The position numbers were made by a program, and so were the translations under genes. From Bacteroidales bacterium UBA5206 (GTDB taxonomy: Bacteria; Bacteroidota; Bacteroidia; Bacteroidales; Tenuifilaceae): 45,638 bases of DNA. The stretch is taken from NCBI GenBank assembly GCA_002412705.1, contig DHVO01000015.1:24381-70018 (forward strand). The letters run 5' to 3'. The notes under the pieces are model-generated. The model saw nothing but the letters and a program-made list of their open reading frames with translations, was not told where the DNA came from and made no database searches. Shown here piece after piece: positions 9,895-17,349 of the stretch. The number at the start of each line of letters is the position of its first letter. Position 1 is the first letter of the stretch.

Positions 9895-10389
9895 CTAAAG
9901 TTCCTCCGAATCGTTAAAACCTACCTTAAAATGGGTTCCATCACAATGGGGCATATTATTTGAATGCCCACAACGGCAGAATGATGCAATCTGCACAGAG
10001 CGCATCTCGTTGCCCTCAGGGTCTATAACCTTGAACTTCCCCGAAATAAGCAAAGGCCCATTTTTCATAACCTGTATCTTCACAGGCTCGCCTTCAAACT
10101 GTTCAAAGCTTACCGCAGCTTGGTCTGTATCACGTTCAACCTTTGCCGATTGCTCCTGATCGTTCTTAACAGGGTCGTTCCACTTAAACGTTAAAGCTTT
10201 TGTTGGGCACTGGTTAACAATGTCAATAATTTTATCGGTAGGTGCTCCATCCATATTAATCCAAGGTCTGTTCCTTGGATTAAAAACCTGAATAAGCTTT
10301 GTGTAACAAGTAGTGGCGTGAACACATTCTCCGGGGCGCCAATACACCGTAATATCATTATTTGAGTAGCTGCGGTTATTCTTTTCCAT
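9895..10389 (-). CDS. YjdI-type 4Fe-4S mono-cluster domain fused to a CDGSH domain
   Basis: A 164-residue two-domain iron-sulfur protein. Residues about 12-70 form a divergent single-cluster ferredoxin domain (Fer4_19/YjdI family), with ECVHATTC, RPWIN and VNQCPTKAL; three Cys are visible in this domain, as in E. coli YjdI. A charged linker follows, and the C-terminal half carries the CDGSH motif CRCGHSNNMPHCDGTH, which binds a [2Fe-2S] cluster through three Cys and one His. Both modules probably exchange electrons or clusters. The gene is directly followed by a second, stand-alone CDGSH gene. I see no signal peptide, so it is likely cytoplasmic. Confidence 0.9.
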   Translation of the reverse strand: MEKNNRSYSNNDITVYWRPGECVHATTCYTKLIQVFNPRNRPWINMDGAPTDKIIDIVNQCPTKALTFKWNDPVKNDQEQSAKVERDTDQAAVSFEQFEGEPVKIQVMKNGPLLISGKFKVIDPEGNEMRSVQIASFCRCGHSNNMPHCDGTHFKVGFNDSEEL

Positions 10390-10474
10390 AACAAGCTGGT
10401 GTGTGAGAGTTTTACTTGAGAAACGTTATCGGCCCTCAAAGGTTGAACACTTTAATCCATAAAAGAATAAAAAA

Positions 10475-10972
10475 TTAGCGGGTAATAACCAAGCAGCCTG
10501 CAATAATATCGTGTAGAGCTTGCTTTTTCTCTGTAAAACCAGCCATAATGTAGCCCACAAAAAGGGTCATGTTTGTTACTATTCTAGAAAAGTAGCGCCC
10601 AGTGGCCTTACCAAAAGTTACCTTGTTGCCATTCATGTCAACCACCTTTATTCCTACGGCAATTTTACCAAGGGTACCACCATACTTCGACGATTCCATT
10701 AGGGCGTAGTATAGCCATCCCATAACCATTCCTAAAAGTGATGCCAAAAGAATTAATCCAATAATTCCCCCAACATACATCCACCTGCCGCTCTCAAGGA
10801 AATCCTCAGGATTATCAACACCCTCGAGCCCTACAGCAAAACCCACTATACCAATAATTACTGGAATTGCTATAAGTAATCCACCTGCAGACATTACTAG
10901 GCTATCAATTAGGTATGCAGCTACTCTGAGCCAAAAACCAGCATACTTAATCTCTTTATTTTCTTGATCCAT
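10475..10972 (-). CDS. RDD family membrane protein
   Basis: A 165-residue integral membrane protein of the RDD family. The N-terminus KYAGFWLRVAAYLIDSLV carries the conserved Arg and Asp of the first helix, and the later segment GGTLGKIAVGIKVVD is the typical cytoplasmic loop. Hydrophobic stretches lie at about 14-48, 66-90 and 130-150. The C-terminus ALHDIIAGCLVI is also a family hallmark. RDD proteins are poorly characterised; some act in ion transport. The gene sits upstream of the CDGSH pair on the same strand, 85 bases away, without a clear terminator between them, so partial cotranscription is possible. Confidence 0.88.
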   Translation of the reverse strand: MDQENKEIKYAGFWLRVAAYLIDSLVMSAGGLLIAIPVIIGIVGFAVGLEGVDNPEDFLESGRWMYVGGIIGLILLASLLGMVMGWLYYALMESSKYGGTLGKIAVGIKVVDMNGNKVTFGKATGRYFSRIVTNMTLFVGYIMAGFTEKKQALHDIIAGCLVITR

Positions 10973-11068
10973 AGCGATAAAAGTTTTATTTGGATGTTAA
11001 ATTCTAAAAAATAACGTCCAATTCAAAGAGTTTTGTTTACAAATAGAAAAAAAGAAATAATCTCTGTT

Positions 11069-11076
11069 TAATTTTG
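11069..11076 (+). promoter_or_regulatory. Candidate -7 element TAATTTTG upstream of the DUF4294 gene
   Basis: A perfect match to the Bacteroidota -7 consensus TAnnTTTG, about 45 bases ahead of the start codon. No TTG lies 17-23 bases upstream, so the call rests on the -7 element alone. Confidence 0.35.
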
Positions 11077-11125
11077 GAACAAAAGTTGGGTTATCTTAGT
11101 TAATACATACATAGCACGTGCATAC

Positions 11126-11737
11126 ATGAGAAAGCGGTATTACATACCAATTCTTCTACTTATAATTATCTCCACCACCAGTTTTCAGGGAGCTAAAGGA
11201 CAATCTCATTTAAAAATTGATGGCTACACGGTACTTCCCGTTACCATACTCGATGGCGATACCCTTCCGAATGTTCTTATTCCTGAAATTGCCATATTTC
11301 CAAAGAGAAAATTCAAAAGTAACAGGGAGTATAGGCAGTACCAAAGAATGATTAGAAACCTAAAAATTGTTTACCCTTACGCAAAGCTGGCTCAGCAAAA
11401 GCTAACCGATATGGATGCCCATCTTAAAACGCTTAAAACCGATAAGGAGCGTAAAGCCTATATCAACAAGGCTGAAAAGGAGCTACGTGATGAGTTTGAA
11501 CCCAAGCTGGTTAAGCTAACCATCTCTCAAGGCCGACTGCTAATTAAGCTAATTGATAGACAAGCGGGTAAAACAACATATCAGGTACTTAGGGAGCTAA
11601 AGGGCAGCGCTCCTGCATTCTTCTGGCAAACAGTAGCTCGGGTTTTTGGCTCTAACCTAAAATCGGAATTCGATACCGATGGCGAGGATAAACTTCTTAA
11701 TGAGCTTATTATTCTATATGAGCACGGCCAGCTATAG
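11126..11737 (+). CDS. DUF4294 domain-containing exported protein
   Basis: A 203-residue protein with a hydrophobic N-terminal signal (about residues 7-25). The body reads KIDGYTVLPVTILDGDTLP and then IFPKRKFKSNREYRQYQRM, followed by a long basic/acidic helical region (KTDKERKAYINKAEKELRDE) and IKLIDRQAGKTTYQVLRELKG. This is the layout of DUF4294, a family found throughout Bacteroidota with no established function. Export to the periplasm is inferred from the signal peptide. It is a single gene, convergent with elbB, with two strong hairpins in the intervening 156 bases. Confidence 0.88.
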   Translation: MRKRYYIPILLLIIISTTSFQGAKGQSHLKIDGYTVLPVTILDGDTLPNVLIPEIAIFPKRKFKSNREYRQYQRMIRNLKIVYPYAKLAQQKLTDMDAHLKTLKTDKERKAYINKAEKELRDEFEPKLVKLTISQGRLLIKLIDRQAGKTTYQVLRELKGSAPAFFWQTVARVFGSNLKSEFDTDGEDKLLNELIILYEHGQL

Positions 11738-11779
11738 TTATATATTACGATAAATGCCAATCAATTAGCATTATAAAGA

Positions 11780-11825
11780 AATAGCTGGGCAGGCGCTTCA
11801 AATAATCAGCCTGTAACCAGCTATT
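11780..11825. repeat. Bipartite intergenic hairpin
   Basis: The outer arms AATAGCTGG (11780-11788) and CCAGCTATT (11817-11825) are perfect complements. An inner stem CAGGC/GCCTG (11790-11794 with 11809-11813) closes a 14-base loop. It lies between converging genes but has no T-tract, so it is not a standard intrinsic terminator. It could still act as a 3' barrier, or be a remnant of a small palindromic element. Confidence 0.75.
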
Positions 11826-11838
11826 CCAGTTTGTAACA

Positions 11839-11890
11839 AATGGTTAAACCTGTGCTATTAGTACTTCATACAAATTTAGGTTGAACCATT
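11839..11890. repeat. Second intergenic hairpin, next to the elbB stop codon
   Basis: Arms AATGGTTAAACCT (11839-11851) and AGGTTGAACCATT (11878-11890) pair over 13 positions with one mismatch, around a 26-base loop. The right arm ends four bases from the elbB stop codon, so the hairpin would form at the 3' end of that mRNA. No T-tract follows. Confidence 0.75.
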
Positions 11891-11893
11891 AAT

Positions 11894-12547
11894 CTAAATG
11901 TACCGCATCATCTCGGTAACCACAGCATCAGCACCATTAGCAATATCAACAATGGTAGCATCAAGCATGTAGCAAGGAGTTGTAAACAGCATATTGTCCA
12001 TATCAACGGTAACCTGCCCATGCGAGGTAACAGAGTGCTTGGCTCCTACTTGTTCAATTGCTTGCGCCGTATCCTTATCGGAACCAATAGTAACAGAAGC
12101 TCCTTTAATAAGCTTAGCCAGCAATACAGGGGCAATGCATAGCGCTCCAATGGGCTTCTTTGCTTTGTGCATATCGGCAATAACCCGCTCAACATCGGGG
12201 TTTATTTTTGCTAAAGGTCCATCAAAAGCCCATGTGGATAGGTTCTTGGCGGCACCAAAACCACCAGGGAAAATCAACGCATCAAACTCCTCTGTTCTTA
12301 GCTCCGATAATGGCTTAGCGTTTCCACGAGCAATGCGAGCGGACTCAACAAGTACATTACGTTTCTCGGGCATCTCCTCTCCTGTTAGGTGATTTATAAC
12401 ATGATGCTGCTCCATATCGGGAGCAAATACCTGATAAACACCTCCGTTGCGGGCTATGGCGTACAGCGCCATGGTGGCCTCGTGAATCTCGGCGCCATCG
12501 TAAACGCCGCATCCCGATAGCACTACTGCAAAACGTTTCTTGCTCAT
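11894..12547 (-). CDS. elbB: Isoprenoid biosynthesis glyoxalase ElbB (DJ-1/PfpI superfamily)
   Basis: A 217-residue protein of the ElbB branch of the DJ-1/PfpI class I glutamine-amidotransferase-like fold. It opens KRFAVVLSGCGVYDGAEIHE, has the FPGGFGAAKNLS loop, and carries the nucleophile elbow GALCIAPVL with Cys at about 137. ElbB has glyoxalase activity in vitro and is named for a genetic link to isoprenoid synthesis; its cellular role is not settled. The protein should be cytoplasmic. A second ATG two codons upstream (12553) is equally possible. It stands alone on the minus strand, convergent with the DUF4294 gene and divergent from thpR. Confidence 0.92.
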   Translation of the reverse strand: MSKKRFAVVLSGCGVYDGAEIHEATMALYAIARNGGVYQVFAPDMEQHHVINHLTGEEMPEKRNVLVESARIARGNAKPLSELRTEEFDALIFPGGFGAAKNLSTWAFDGPLAKINPDVERVIADMHKAKKPIGALCIAPVLLAKLIKGASVTIGSDKDTAQAIEQVGAKHSVTSHGQVTVDMDNMLFTTPCYMLDATIVDIANGADAVVTEMMRYI

Positions 12548-12683
12548 AGTCATCTATTTTAGTAATTAGTAATAATTCTTGTATCATTTTTTCTCATCCC
12601 TAAAGATAAAAAAAGGAACCTCCACAGGCAATACGCGTTGCTGCATAACGCATAACATATTAGCAAATGGCATTGCTAACATT

Positions 12684-12691
12684 TACCTTTG
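12684..12691 (+). promoter_or_regulatory. Candidate -7 element TACCTTTG just upstream of thpR
   Basis: An exact TAnnTTTG match. Transcription would start near 12697, leaving a leader of only about 10 bases before the ATG at 12707, so the mRNA would be nearly leaderless. No TTG is found at the expected distance upstream. Confidence 0.4.
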
Positions 12692-12706
12692 CACAAAATG
12701 CAACTA

Positions 12707-13291
12707 ATGAACATTATCCGCACTTTTATAGCAATAGAAATCCCGGTAAGCAAAAACCTTCTTCAAAGGTGGGATGAGGTAAAAACGTTGCTTAAAGACG
12801 ACAGAATACGCTGGGTTAATGATAAAACCCTTCACGTTACGCTCTTTTTTCTGGGGGACACGCCCGCTAATTTGGTGGACAAGATAAAACATGCTGTGGA
12901 GAGCAGCGTGCAAAACACGGTACCCTTTGAACTTTCCCTTAGGGGTATGGGTACATTTGGCGACCCCAATAACCCAAGAGTTATTTGGGTTGGAATTGAT
13001 AGCTGCCCACCTCTTATTCAGCTGCACAACAAGGTGAATACAGTTGTTGAAACTTTTGGTTACGAACGGGATATTAGGGGTTTTAATCCCCACATTACAT
13101 TGGGTAGAGTAACCAAACTCACCAAGCAGCATTCGCTTAAGTCCTATATTGAAAAGATAAAACAGGAACCCCTTTTAACCCATAAGGTAAATGGGCTTAC
13201 CATGTATCAGAGCACGTTAACACCAAGTGGCTCTATTTATAAGCCCTTGTGGAAAATAGAACTCCCTTTAATTGCAGATAGCAACAACTAA
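12707..13291 (+). CDS. thpR: RNA 2',3'-cyclic phosphodiesterase (2H phosphoesterase, LigT/ThpR)
   Basis: A 194-residue 2H phosphoesterase. The two catalytic HxTL motifs are present as HVTL (about residue 43) and HITL (about 129), in the order and spacing of the LigT/ThpR family. The N-terminus RTFIAIEIP is also typical. Members open 2',3'-cyclic phosphates at RNA ends; the natural substrate in most bacteria is unknown. I prefer the ATG at 12707 because it sits close to RTFIAIEI; the ATG at 12698 would add three residues. Its stop codon overlaps the stop of the convergent glycosylphosphotransferase gene by four bases. Confidence 0.92.
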   Translation: MNIIRTFIAIEIPVSKNLLQRWDEVKTLLKDDRIRWVNDKTLHVTLFFLGDTPANLVDKIKHAVESSVQNTVPFELSLRGMGTFGDPNNPRVIWVGIDSCPPLIQLHNKVNTVVETFGYERDIRGFNPHITLGRVTKLTKQHSLKSYIEKIKQEPLLTHKVNGLTMYQSTLTPSGSIYKPLWKIELPLIADSNN

Positions 13292-14757
13292 ACGCCCCTG
13301 CCCCTAAAAACGGTGATTAGGGTGTATATAATGATTTTAAGATCGACAAAAAGCGACATGTTCTCAAGGTAAAGCAAATCGTAGTTTAATCGCTCCACCA
13401 TTTGGTCCACATTCTCGGCATAGCCGTACTTTACTTGTCCCCAAGAGGTTATACCTGGCTTAACCTTTTGAAGATGGATGTAGTGCGGGGCTTTCTCTAC
13501 AATCTGGTTAATAAAGAACTGGCGCTCTGGGCGGGGCCCAACCAGCGACATATCGCCAAGTAGCACGTTAACAAAGTTAGGAATCTCATCCAAGCGGGTT
13601 TTGCGCATAAACCTACCTAGGCGGGTTACGCGCGGATCGCGCTTGCTGGACAGCGCAGGGCCAGACCGCTCCGCATCAGTGTACATTGAACGGAACTTAT
13701 ACAGTGTAAAGGGCTTACCATGCCTGCCCACTCGCTCCTGAGAGTGAATTACTGGCCCCTTTGAGGTTAGCTTTATTAGTACTGTTAAAAAAAGGATAAG
13801 CGGCGATAGAACCACCAGAGCCATAAACGCAACCAAGTAATCCATGGCCTGCTTCACCACGCCCTGCCAAAGAGGAATAAGCTCATACGATATCTGGAAC
13901 AGCGGAGTACCAAATATCGATGACATCTTAACGCGTCCAGTAAGGTGGTCGTACAAGCTAGGAATAGCCTTAACGGCCACATCAAAGGCCAGCATGTCGT
14001 TAATAACCCGTATTAGCTCTTTGGGTTCGGTATCCTCTAAAGCAACAATAACCTCTTCAACCTTTACCTTTGAAATGATTGCTGGGAACTGCTTTGCATC
14101 GCCCATGAATGGAACTTTACCCCCAAAGGCATTGCTGGTACTACTCCCATTCACAGTTAGGTAGCCAATTATTTTGTTCCCTTGCGATTTCTCCTGCGCC
14201 TCTAACTCCTGATATAACTTTTGGGCTCTGTCGCCATCGCCAATAATGATAGTAGGAAACCAGAACTTACGTTGGTGTATGCGGTGTATTGTTCTAGAGG
14301 TAATTGCCAGCCTAGGAATGTAGGTAATACAAAACTGCAAAACGAATAGCGAGCCAAGGAGCTGGTAGTAGTTACGGTATGTTGCAATGTAATCATCCAG
14401 AAGCAAAAGGAAAAAAATTAGAACAACACCAAGTATGGTAATTCCAATGGACGATCCCAACTCTTTTAGGCGTGACCGGCGAAACACATCCTTGTAAAAA
14501 CCTGCCACGCTGAATAGCATAAACCAAAATCCCACAACAAATACCAATCCCACAAGGAATCGAAAATCCAGTTCAAGAGGTAGTTTCTCTCCAAAAACCT
14601 GAGGCTCTATTATCCACTTGCGGTACACATTAAAAACTATCCATGCTATGGCAGAGCCAAGCACATCGGCAGTAAAGTATAGCGCAACTTGCGAACGATT
14701 TGTCACTACTAGTAAATAAGAATTGGTTTGGGGAGCGAATTTACGCAAATAACCCAA
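13288..14757 (-). CDS. Exopolysaccharide biosynthesis polyprenyl glycosylphosphotransferase
   Basis: A membrane enzyme of about 489 residues that transfers a sugar 1-phosphate onto undecaprenyl phosphate, the first step of capsule, exopolysaccharide or O-antigen unit assembly. The N-terminal third has four membrane helices, the middle is a Rossmann-like domain (TIIIGDGDRAQKLYQEL), and the C-terminal bacterial sugar transferase domain carries KFRSMYTDAE, RKTRLDEIPNF, MSLVGPRPE and KPGITSWGQVKYGY. No ATG is available near the N-terminus: the longest frame starts at TTG 14757, and GTG 14706 would start nearer the first helix. No other polysaccharide genes adjoin it. It ends head-on with thpR, overlapping by four bases with no terminator. 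Confidence 0.92.
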   Translation of the reverse strand: MGYLRKFAPQTNSYLLVVTNRSQVALYFTADVLGSAIAWIVFNVYRKWIIEPQVFGEKLPLELDFRFLVGLVFVVGFWFMLFSVAGFYKDVFRRSRLKELGSSIGITILGVVLIFFLLLLDDYIATYRNYYQLLGSLFVLQFCITYIPRLAITSRTIHRIHQRKFWFPTIIIGDGDRAQKLYQELEAQEKSQGNKIIGYLTVNGSSTSNAFGGKVPFMGDAKQFPAIISKVKVEEVIVALEDTEPKELIRVINDMLAFDVAVKAIPSLYDHLTGRVKMSSIFGTPLFQISYELIPLWQGVVKQAMDYLVAFMALVVLSPLILFLTVLIKLTSKGPVIHSQERVGRHGKPFTLYKFRSMYTDAERSGPALSSKRDPRVTRLGRFMRKTRLDEIPNFVNVLLGDMSLVGPRPERQFFINQIVEKAPHYIHLQKVKPGITSWGQVKYGYAENVDQMVERLNYDLLYLENMSLFVDLKIIIYTLITVFRGRGV

Positions 14758-14806
14758 TTGTTTAGGTTTTATTGCCTAACACAACAAAAATTGAGGAGAT
14801 TTTTGG

Positions 14807-15661
14807 CTAGAGTACCGATACCAGCTTATTAACAACCAAATCGGCAAGGGAAAGGGTTTCTATACCCTTATCAAGATCAAACACATCAATTCTAGATGAT
14901 TCAATATGCGTAACAAAGTGGGCCAGATTCTCCTTGCACACAGTTTTGCGGTACTCATCGTCTATAGAATTGGAGAAAAATGGGTGAATGGCGTTTGAGC
15001 TAGCCATGGTGCCATCGGCAAAGGTAATTCGCAAGTTCAGCTTTTCGTGGACACAGGAGTGTGCAAGCGAGTAAACCATTGTGCTTGCATTATCAAACTC
15101 AATCCAGAGGTTAAGCTGAACGGGCGTCCTACCCTGATAGGGCATTCCTGCTACTCTAAGCTTTTTTACACCACCTTGATTCAGAAGAAGAGCCGCCGAA
15201 AGGTCGGACAGAAGAACCTCTTTAAAAATCCTATCGTTGGGAATCCACATTATTTCGCGCCTTACATCGGCAAGCAGAGGGAACGACTTTGTGTGTGGAA
15301 CAACAAGCCCCTTTGCTAAGCCCAATGGGCGGTTTACACCAACCATACAGCCAATTTCCTGCGCCAAGTCCCGTAGGGTTGCCAAGTCGTAAGCCGAGCA
15401 TGCGCTAATATCCGTTAAAAACAGATCTATTCCATTGCGCAACAGCTTTGTAGCGGTATCTATTCCACATCCAGAGCCTACGGAAACCACAGCCACATCT
15501 AAATTACCAAGAAGTTCAGTTGCAAGGGTAAAACCATCAAATCCGGTGGCCGAACTAACTCCTGGCGCAGTGAACCCAGCCATGGTTACCCGCATATCAT
15601 CGCAAGCCGCTTTAAAAAAGGGCACATCCTGCTCTGAATCTAAAAAGAAACCTATGCGCAT
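14807..15661 (-). CDS. Degenerate Gfo/Idh/MocA-like oxidoreductase, function unknown
   Basis: A 284-residue protein whose order of elements resembles Gfo/Idh/MocA oxidoreductases: a Rossmann-like N-terminus, the segment LDVAVVSVGSGCGIDTATKL where the family has VDAV..TP, then GIDLFLTDIS and LAQEIGCMVGVNRP. A C-terminal region (VQLNLWIEFDNASTMVYSL) resembles the substrate-binding beta sheet. The key NAD-binding Gly motif is absent (the start reads MRIGFFLDSEQDVP), and the EKP catalytic Lys is replaced by TDIS. It may therefore be a non-catalytic or altered member. A good promoter lies just upstream. The family assignment is by eye and tentative. Confidence 0.6.
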   Translation of the reverse strand: MRIGFFLDSEQDVPFFKAACDDMRVTMAGFTAPGVSSATGFDGFTLATELLGNLDVAVVSVGSGCGIDTATKLLRNGIDLFLTDISACSAYDLATLRDLAQEIGCMVGVNRPLGLAKGLVVPHTKSFPLLADVRREIMWIPNDRIFKEVLLSDLSAALLLNQGGVKKLRVAGMPYQGRTPVQLNLWIEFDNASTMVYSLAHSCVHEKLNLRITFADGTMASSNAIHPFFSNSIDDEYRKTVCKENLAHFVTHIESSRIDVFDLDKGIETLSLADLVVNKLVSVL

Positions 15662-15696
15662 AGCTCTAGATTGCGTTTAACTGTAAATTGTAATTA

Positions 15697-15728
15697 CAAA
15701 CTTACCACCATTTACCCGTTAAGTACAA
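15697..15728 (-). promoter_or_regulatory. Promoter for the Gfo/Idh/MocA-like gene (TTG-N21-TAAGTTTG)
   Basis: Read on the minus strand, TTG (15726-15728) is followed after 21 bases by TAAGTTTG (15697-15704), a full match to the Bacteroidota TTG-N17-23-TAnnTTTG promoter. The predicted leader is about 30 bases. Confidence 0.65.
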
Positions 15729-15809
15729 GTTAAACGAGCTGTTTTTATTAACCAATGTTGTTGAAAACCCTAACATCAGCCCACGCTTCATTTATTGGTT
15801 TACTCGTGC

Positions 15810-15817
15810 TATCTTTG
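15810..15817 (+). promoter_or_regulatory. Candidate -7 element TATCTTTG upstream of pcm
   Basis: An exact TAnnTTTG match about 100 bases ahead of pcm in the divergent intergenic region. The nearest TTG is 12 bases upstream, too close for a normal -33 element, so this is tentative. Confidence 0.35.
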
Positions 15818-15918
15818 TAGGGGAGAAGCGGACTTTAAGGGATATTTTGCCTTACGCTTTAACTCACTAACCGCAAGGAACATCAAATCAACCTAAACTT
15901 AACAGCTAGCAGGGTATC

Positions 15919-16563
15919 ATGCAGGACACATTTCGCCATAAAGGGTTACGACAGAAACTTGTAGAGGAGATTATGGGTAAAGGCATTTCGGATCCATTGG
16001 TGCTAAGCGCCATTGGCAAGGTTCCGCGTCATCTTTTTATGGAAAGTAGCTTTATTAACTTTGCCTACAAGGATTCTGCATTTCCAATAGGTGCTGGTCA
16101 AACCATATCGCAGCCCTATACCGTTGCCTTTCAAAGCCAGTTGCTTTGCATACGCCCCATGGACAAAGTGCTTGAGGTTGGTACAGGATCGGGCTACCAA
16201 ACAGCTGTGCTACTGGAAATGGGCGCCAAAGTTTTTACCATAGAACGACAACGGGAGCTGTTCTTAAAATCTAAGGCGCTACTTGAGCGTATGGGTTACC
16301 ACCCCCACTTTTTTTATGGCGACGGCTATGCTGGTATGCCCAGCTATGGCCCCTACAATAAGATTATTGTAACGGCTGGTGCCCCCGAAATTCCCACAAA
16401 GCTAATTGAGCAGCTAGCCATTGGAGGGAAAATGGTTATACCGGTGGGCGATAACAACAGCCAAACCATGACCTTAATAGAAAAAGTTGACGAAAAAAAT
16501 GTGGAGACAACCTACCACGGAAGCTTTATTTTTGTTCCTATGCTTAAAGGAACTAATCAGTAG
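15919..16563 (+). CDS. pcm: Protein-L-isoaspartate O-methyltransferase
   Basis: A 214-residue SAM-dependent methyltransferase that methylates isoaspartyl residues in aged proteins and so starts their repair. The isoaspartate-binding segment GAGQTISQPYTVA (about 58-70) and methyltransferase motif I, EVGTGSGYQTA (about 86-96), are both intact. The length is normal for the family, and it should be cytoplasmic. The MBL hydrolase gene begins 14 bases downstream, so the two are probably cotranscribed. Confidence 0.96.
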   Translation: MQDTFRHKGLRQKLVEEIMGKGISDPLVLSAIGKVPRHLFMESSFINFAYKDSAFPIGAGQTISQPYTVAFQSQLLCIRPMDKVLEVGTGSGYQTAVLLEMGAKVFTIERQRELFLKSKALLERMGYHPHFFYGDGYAGMPSYGPYNKIIVTAGAPEIPTKLIEQLAIGGKMVIPVGDNNSQTMTLIEKVDEKNVETTYHGSFIFVPMLKGTNQ

Positions 16564-16577
16564 AAAATAGTTGTATT

Positions 16578-17222
16578 ATGATAACAGTTAACCAATTCGT
16601 TTTTAACCCCTTTCAGGAGAATACCTTTGTTCTATTTGATGAGACCAAAGAGGCTGTAATAGTTGACCCAGGATGCTACTCTGTAAACGAGCAGAACGCC
16701 CTTACCAACTTTGTTAGGGAGAATGGGCTAAAGGTTATATACACCCTTAACACCCATTGTCACGTCGATCATATCCTTGGGATAGATTTTGCGAAGGAAA
16801 CCTTTGGCACCAAGAGCGTTGCGCATGCCGAGGATCAGCTCCTTTTACAAACAGCCGTTCAGCACGCCATGGCATTTGGCCTTGCACTAGAATCGGCACC
16901 AAGCATTGACACAACGGTTGAGCATGGCGACACCATAACCTTTGGCAATAGCGCTCTACAGGTAATTCACACGCCTGGTCACTCCTTGGGGGGCATATGC
17001 TTTTACCACGCACAGCAAAAAATGCTGTTTGCAGGCGATACACTTTTTAGGGGTTCTATAGGCCGTACCGACCTACCTGGGGGCGATTTTGATACCATAA
17101 TCGAAAGCATTGCCCAACGCCTACTTGTGCTACCCGACGATGTTACTGTGTACTCTGGACACGGCGATTCATCGACCATAGGCTTTGAAAAGGCAAAGAA
17201 TCCGTTTCTTGCAAACATTTAA
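16578..17222 (+). CDS. MBL-fold metallo-hydrolase (glyoxalase II-like)
   Basis: A 214-residue metallo-beta-lactamase-fold hydrolase. The metal-binding motif is intact as THCHVDH (His60, His62, Asp64, His65); further ligands are in HTPGHSLGG, FAGDTLF and YSGHGDSST. The length and motifs match the short bacterial glyoxalase-II-like group (YcbL type), which hydrolyses thioesters such as S-lactoylglutathione. Because Bacteroidota often lack glutathione, the true substrate is uncertain. It follows pcm by 14 bases. No clear terminator follows. Confidence 0.9.
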   Translation: MITVNQFVFNPFQENTFVLFDETKEAVIVDPGCYSVNEQNALTNFVRENGLKVIYTLNTHCHVDHILGIDFAKETFGTKSVAHAEDQLLLQTAVQHAMAFGLALESAPSIDTTVEHGDTITFGNSALQVIHTPGHSLGGICFYHAQQKMLFAGDTLFRGSIGRTDLPGGDFDTIIESIAQRLLVLPDDVTVYSGHGDSSTIGFEKAKNPFLANI

Positions 17223-17349
17223 TTTTTTTTGATGTTGTAAAATAGGGCATTAAGCTTTCGTTTAGCTGAATATCTAATTTGTTAATTCCTTACTTTTACA
17301 CCATCTTTTAATATTAAGTACCAAGTACAAACAAAAAATACGTTTCATA

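Noticed and set aside
17223..17349. Glycine riboswitch ahead of gcvP
   Set aside because: The 127-base region lacks the conserved glycine aptamer core and any strong stem structure.
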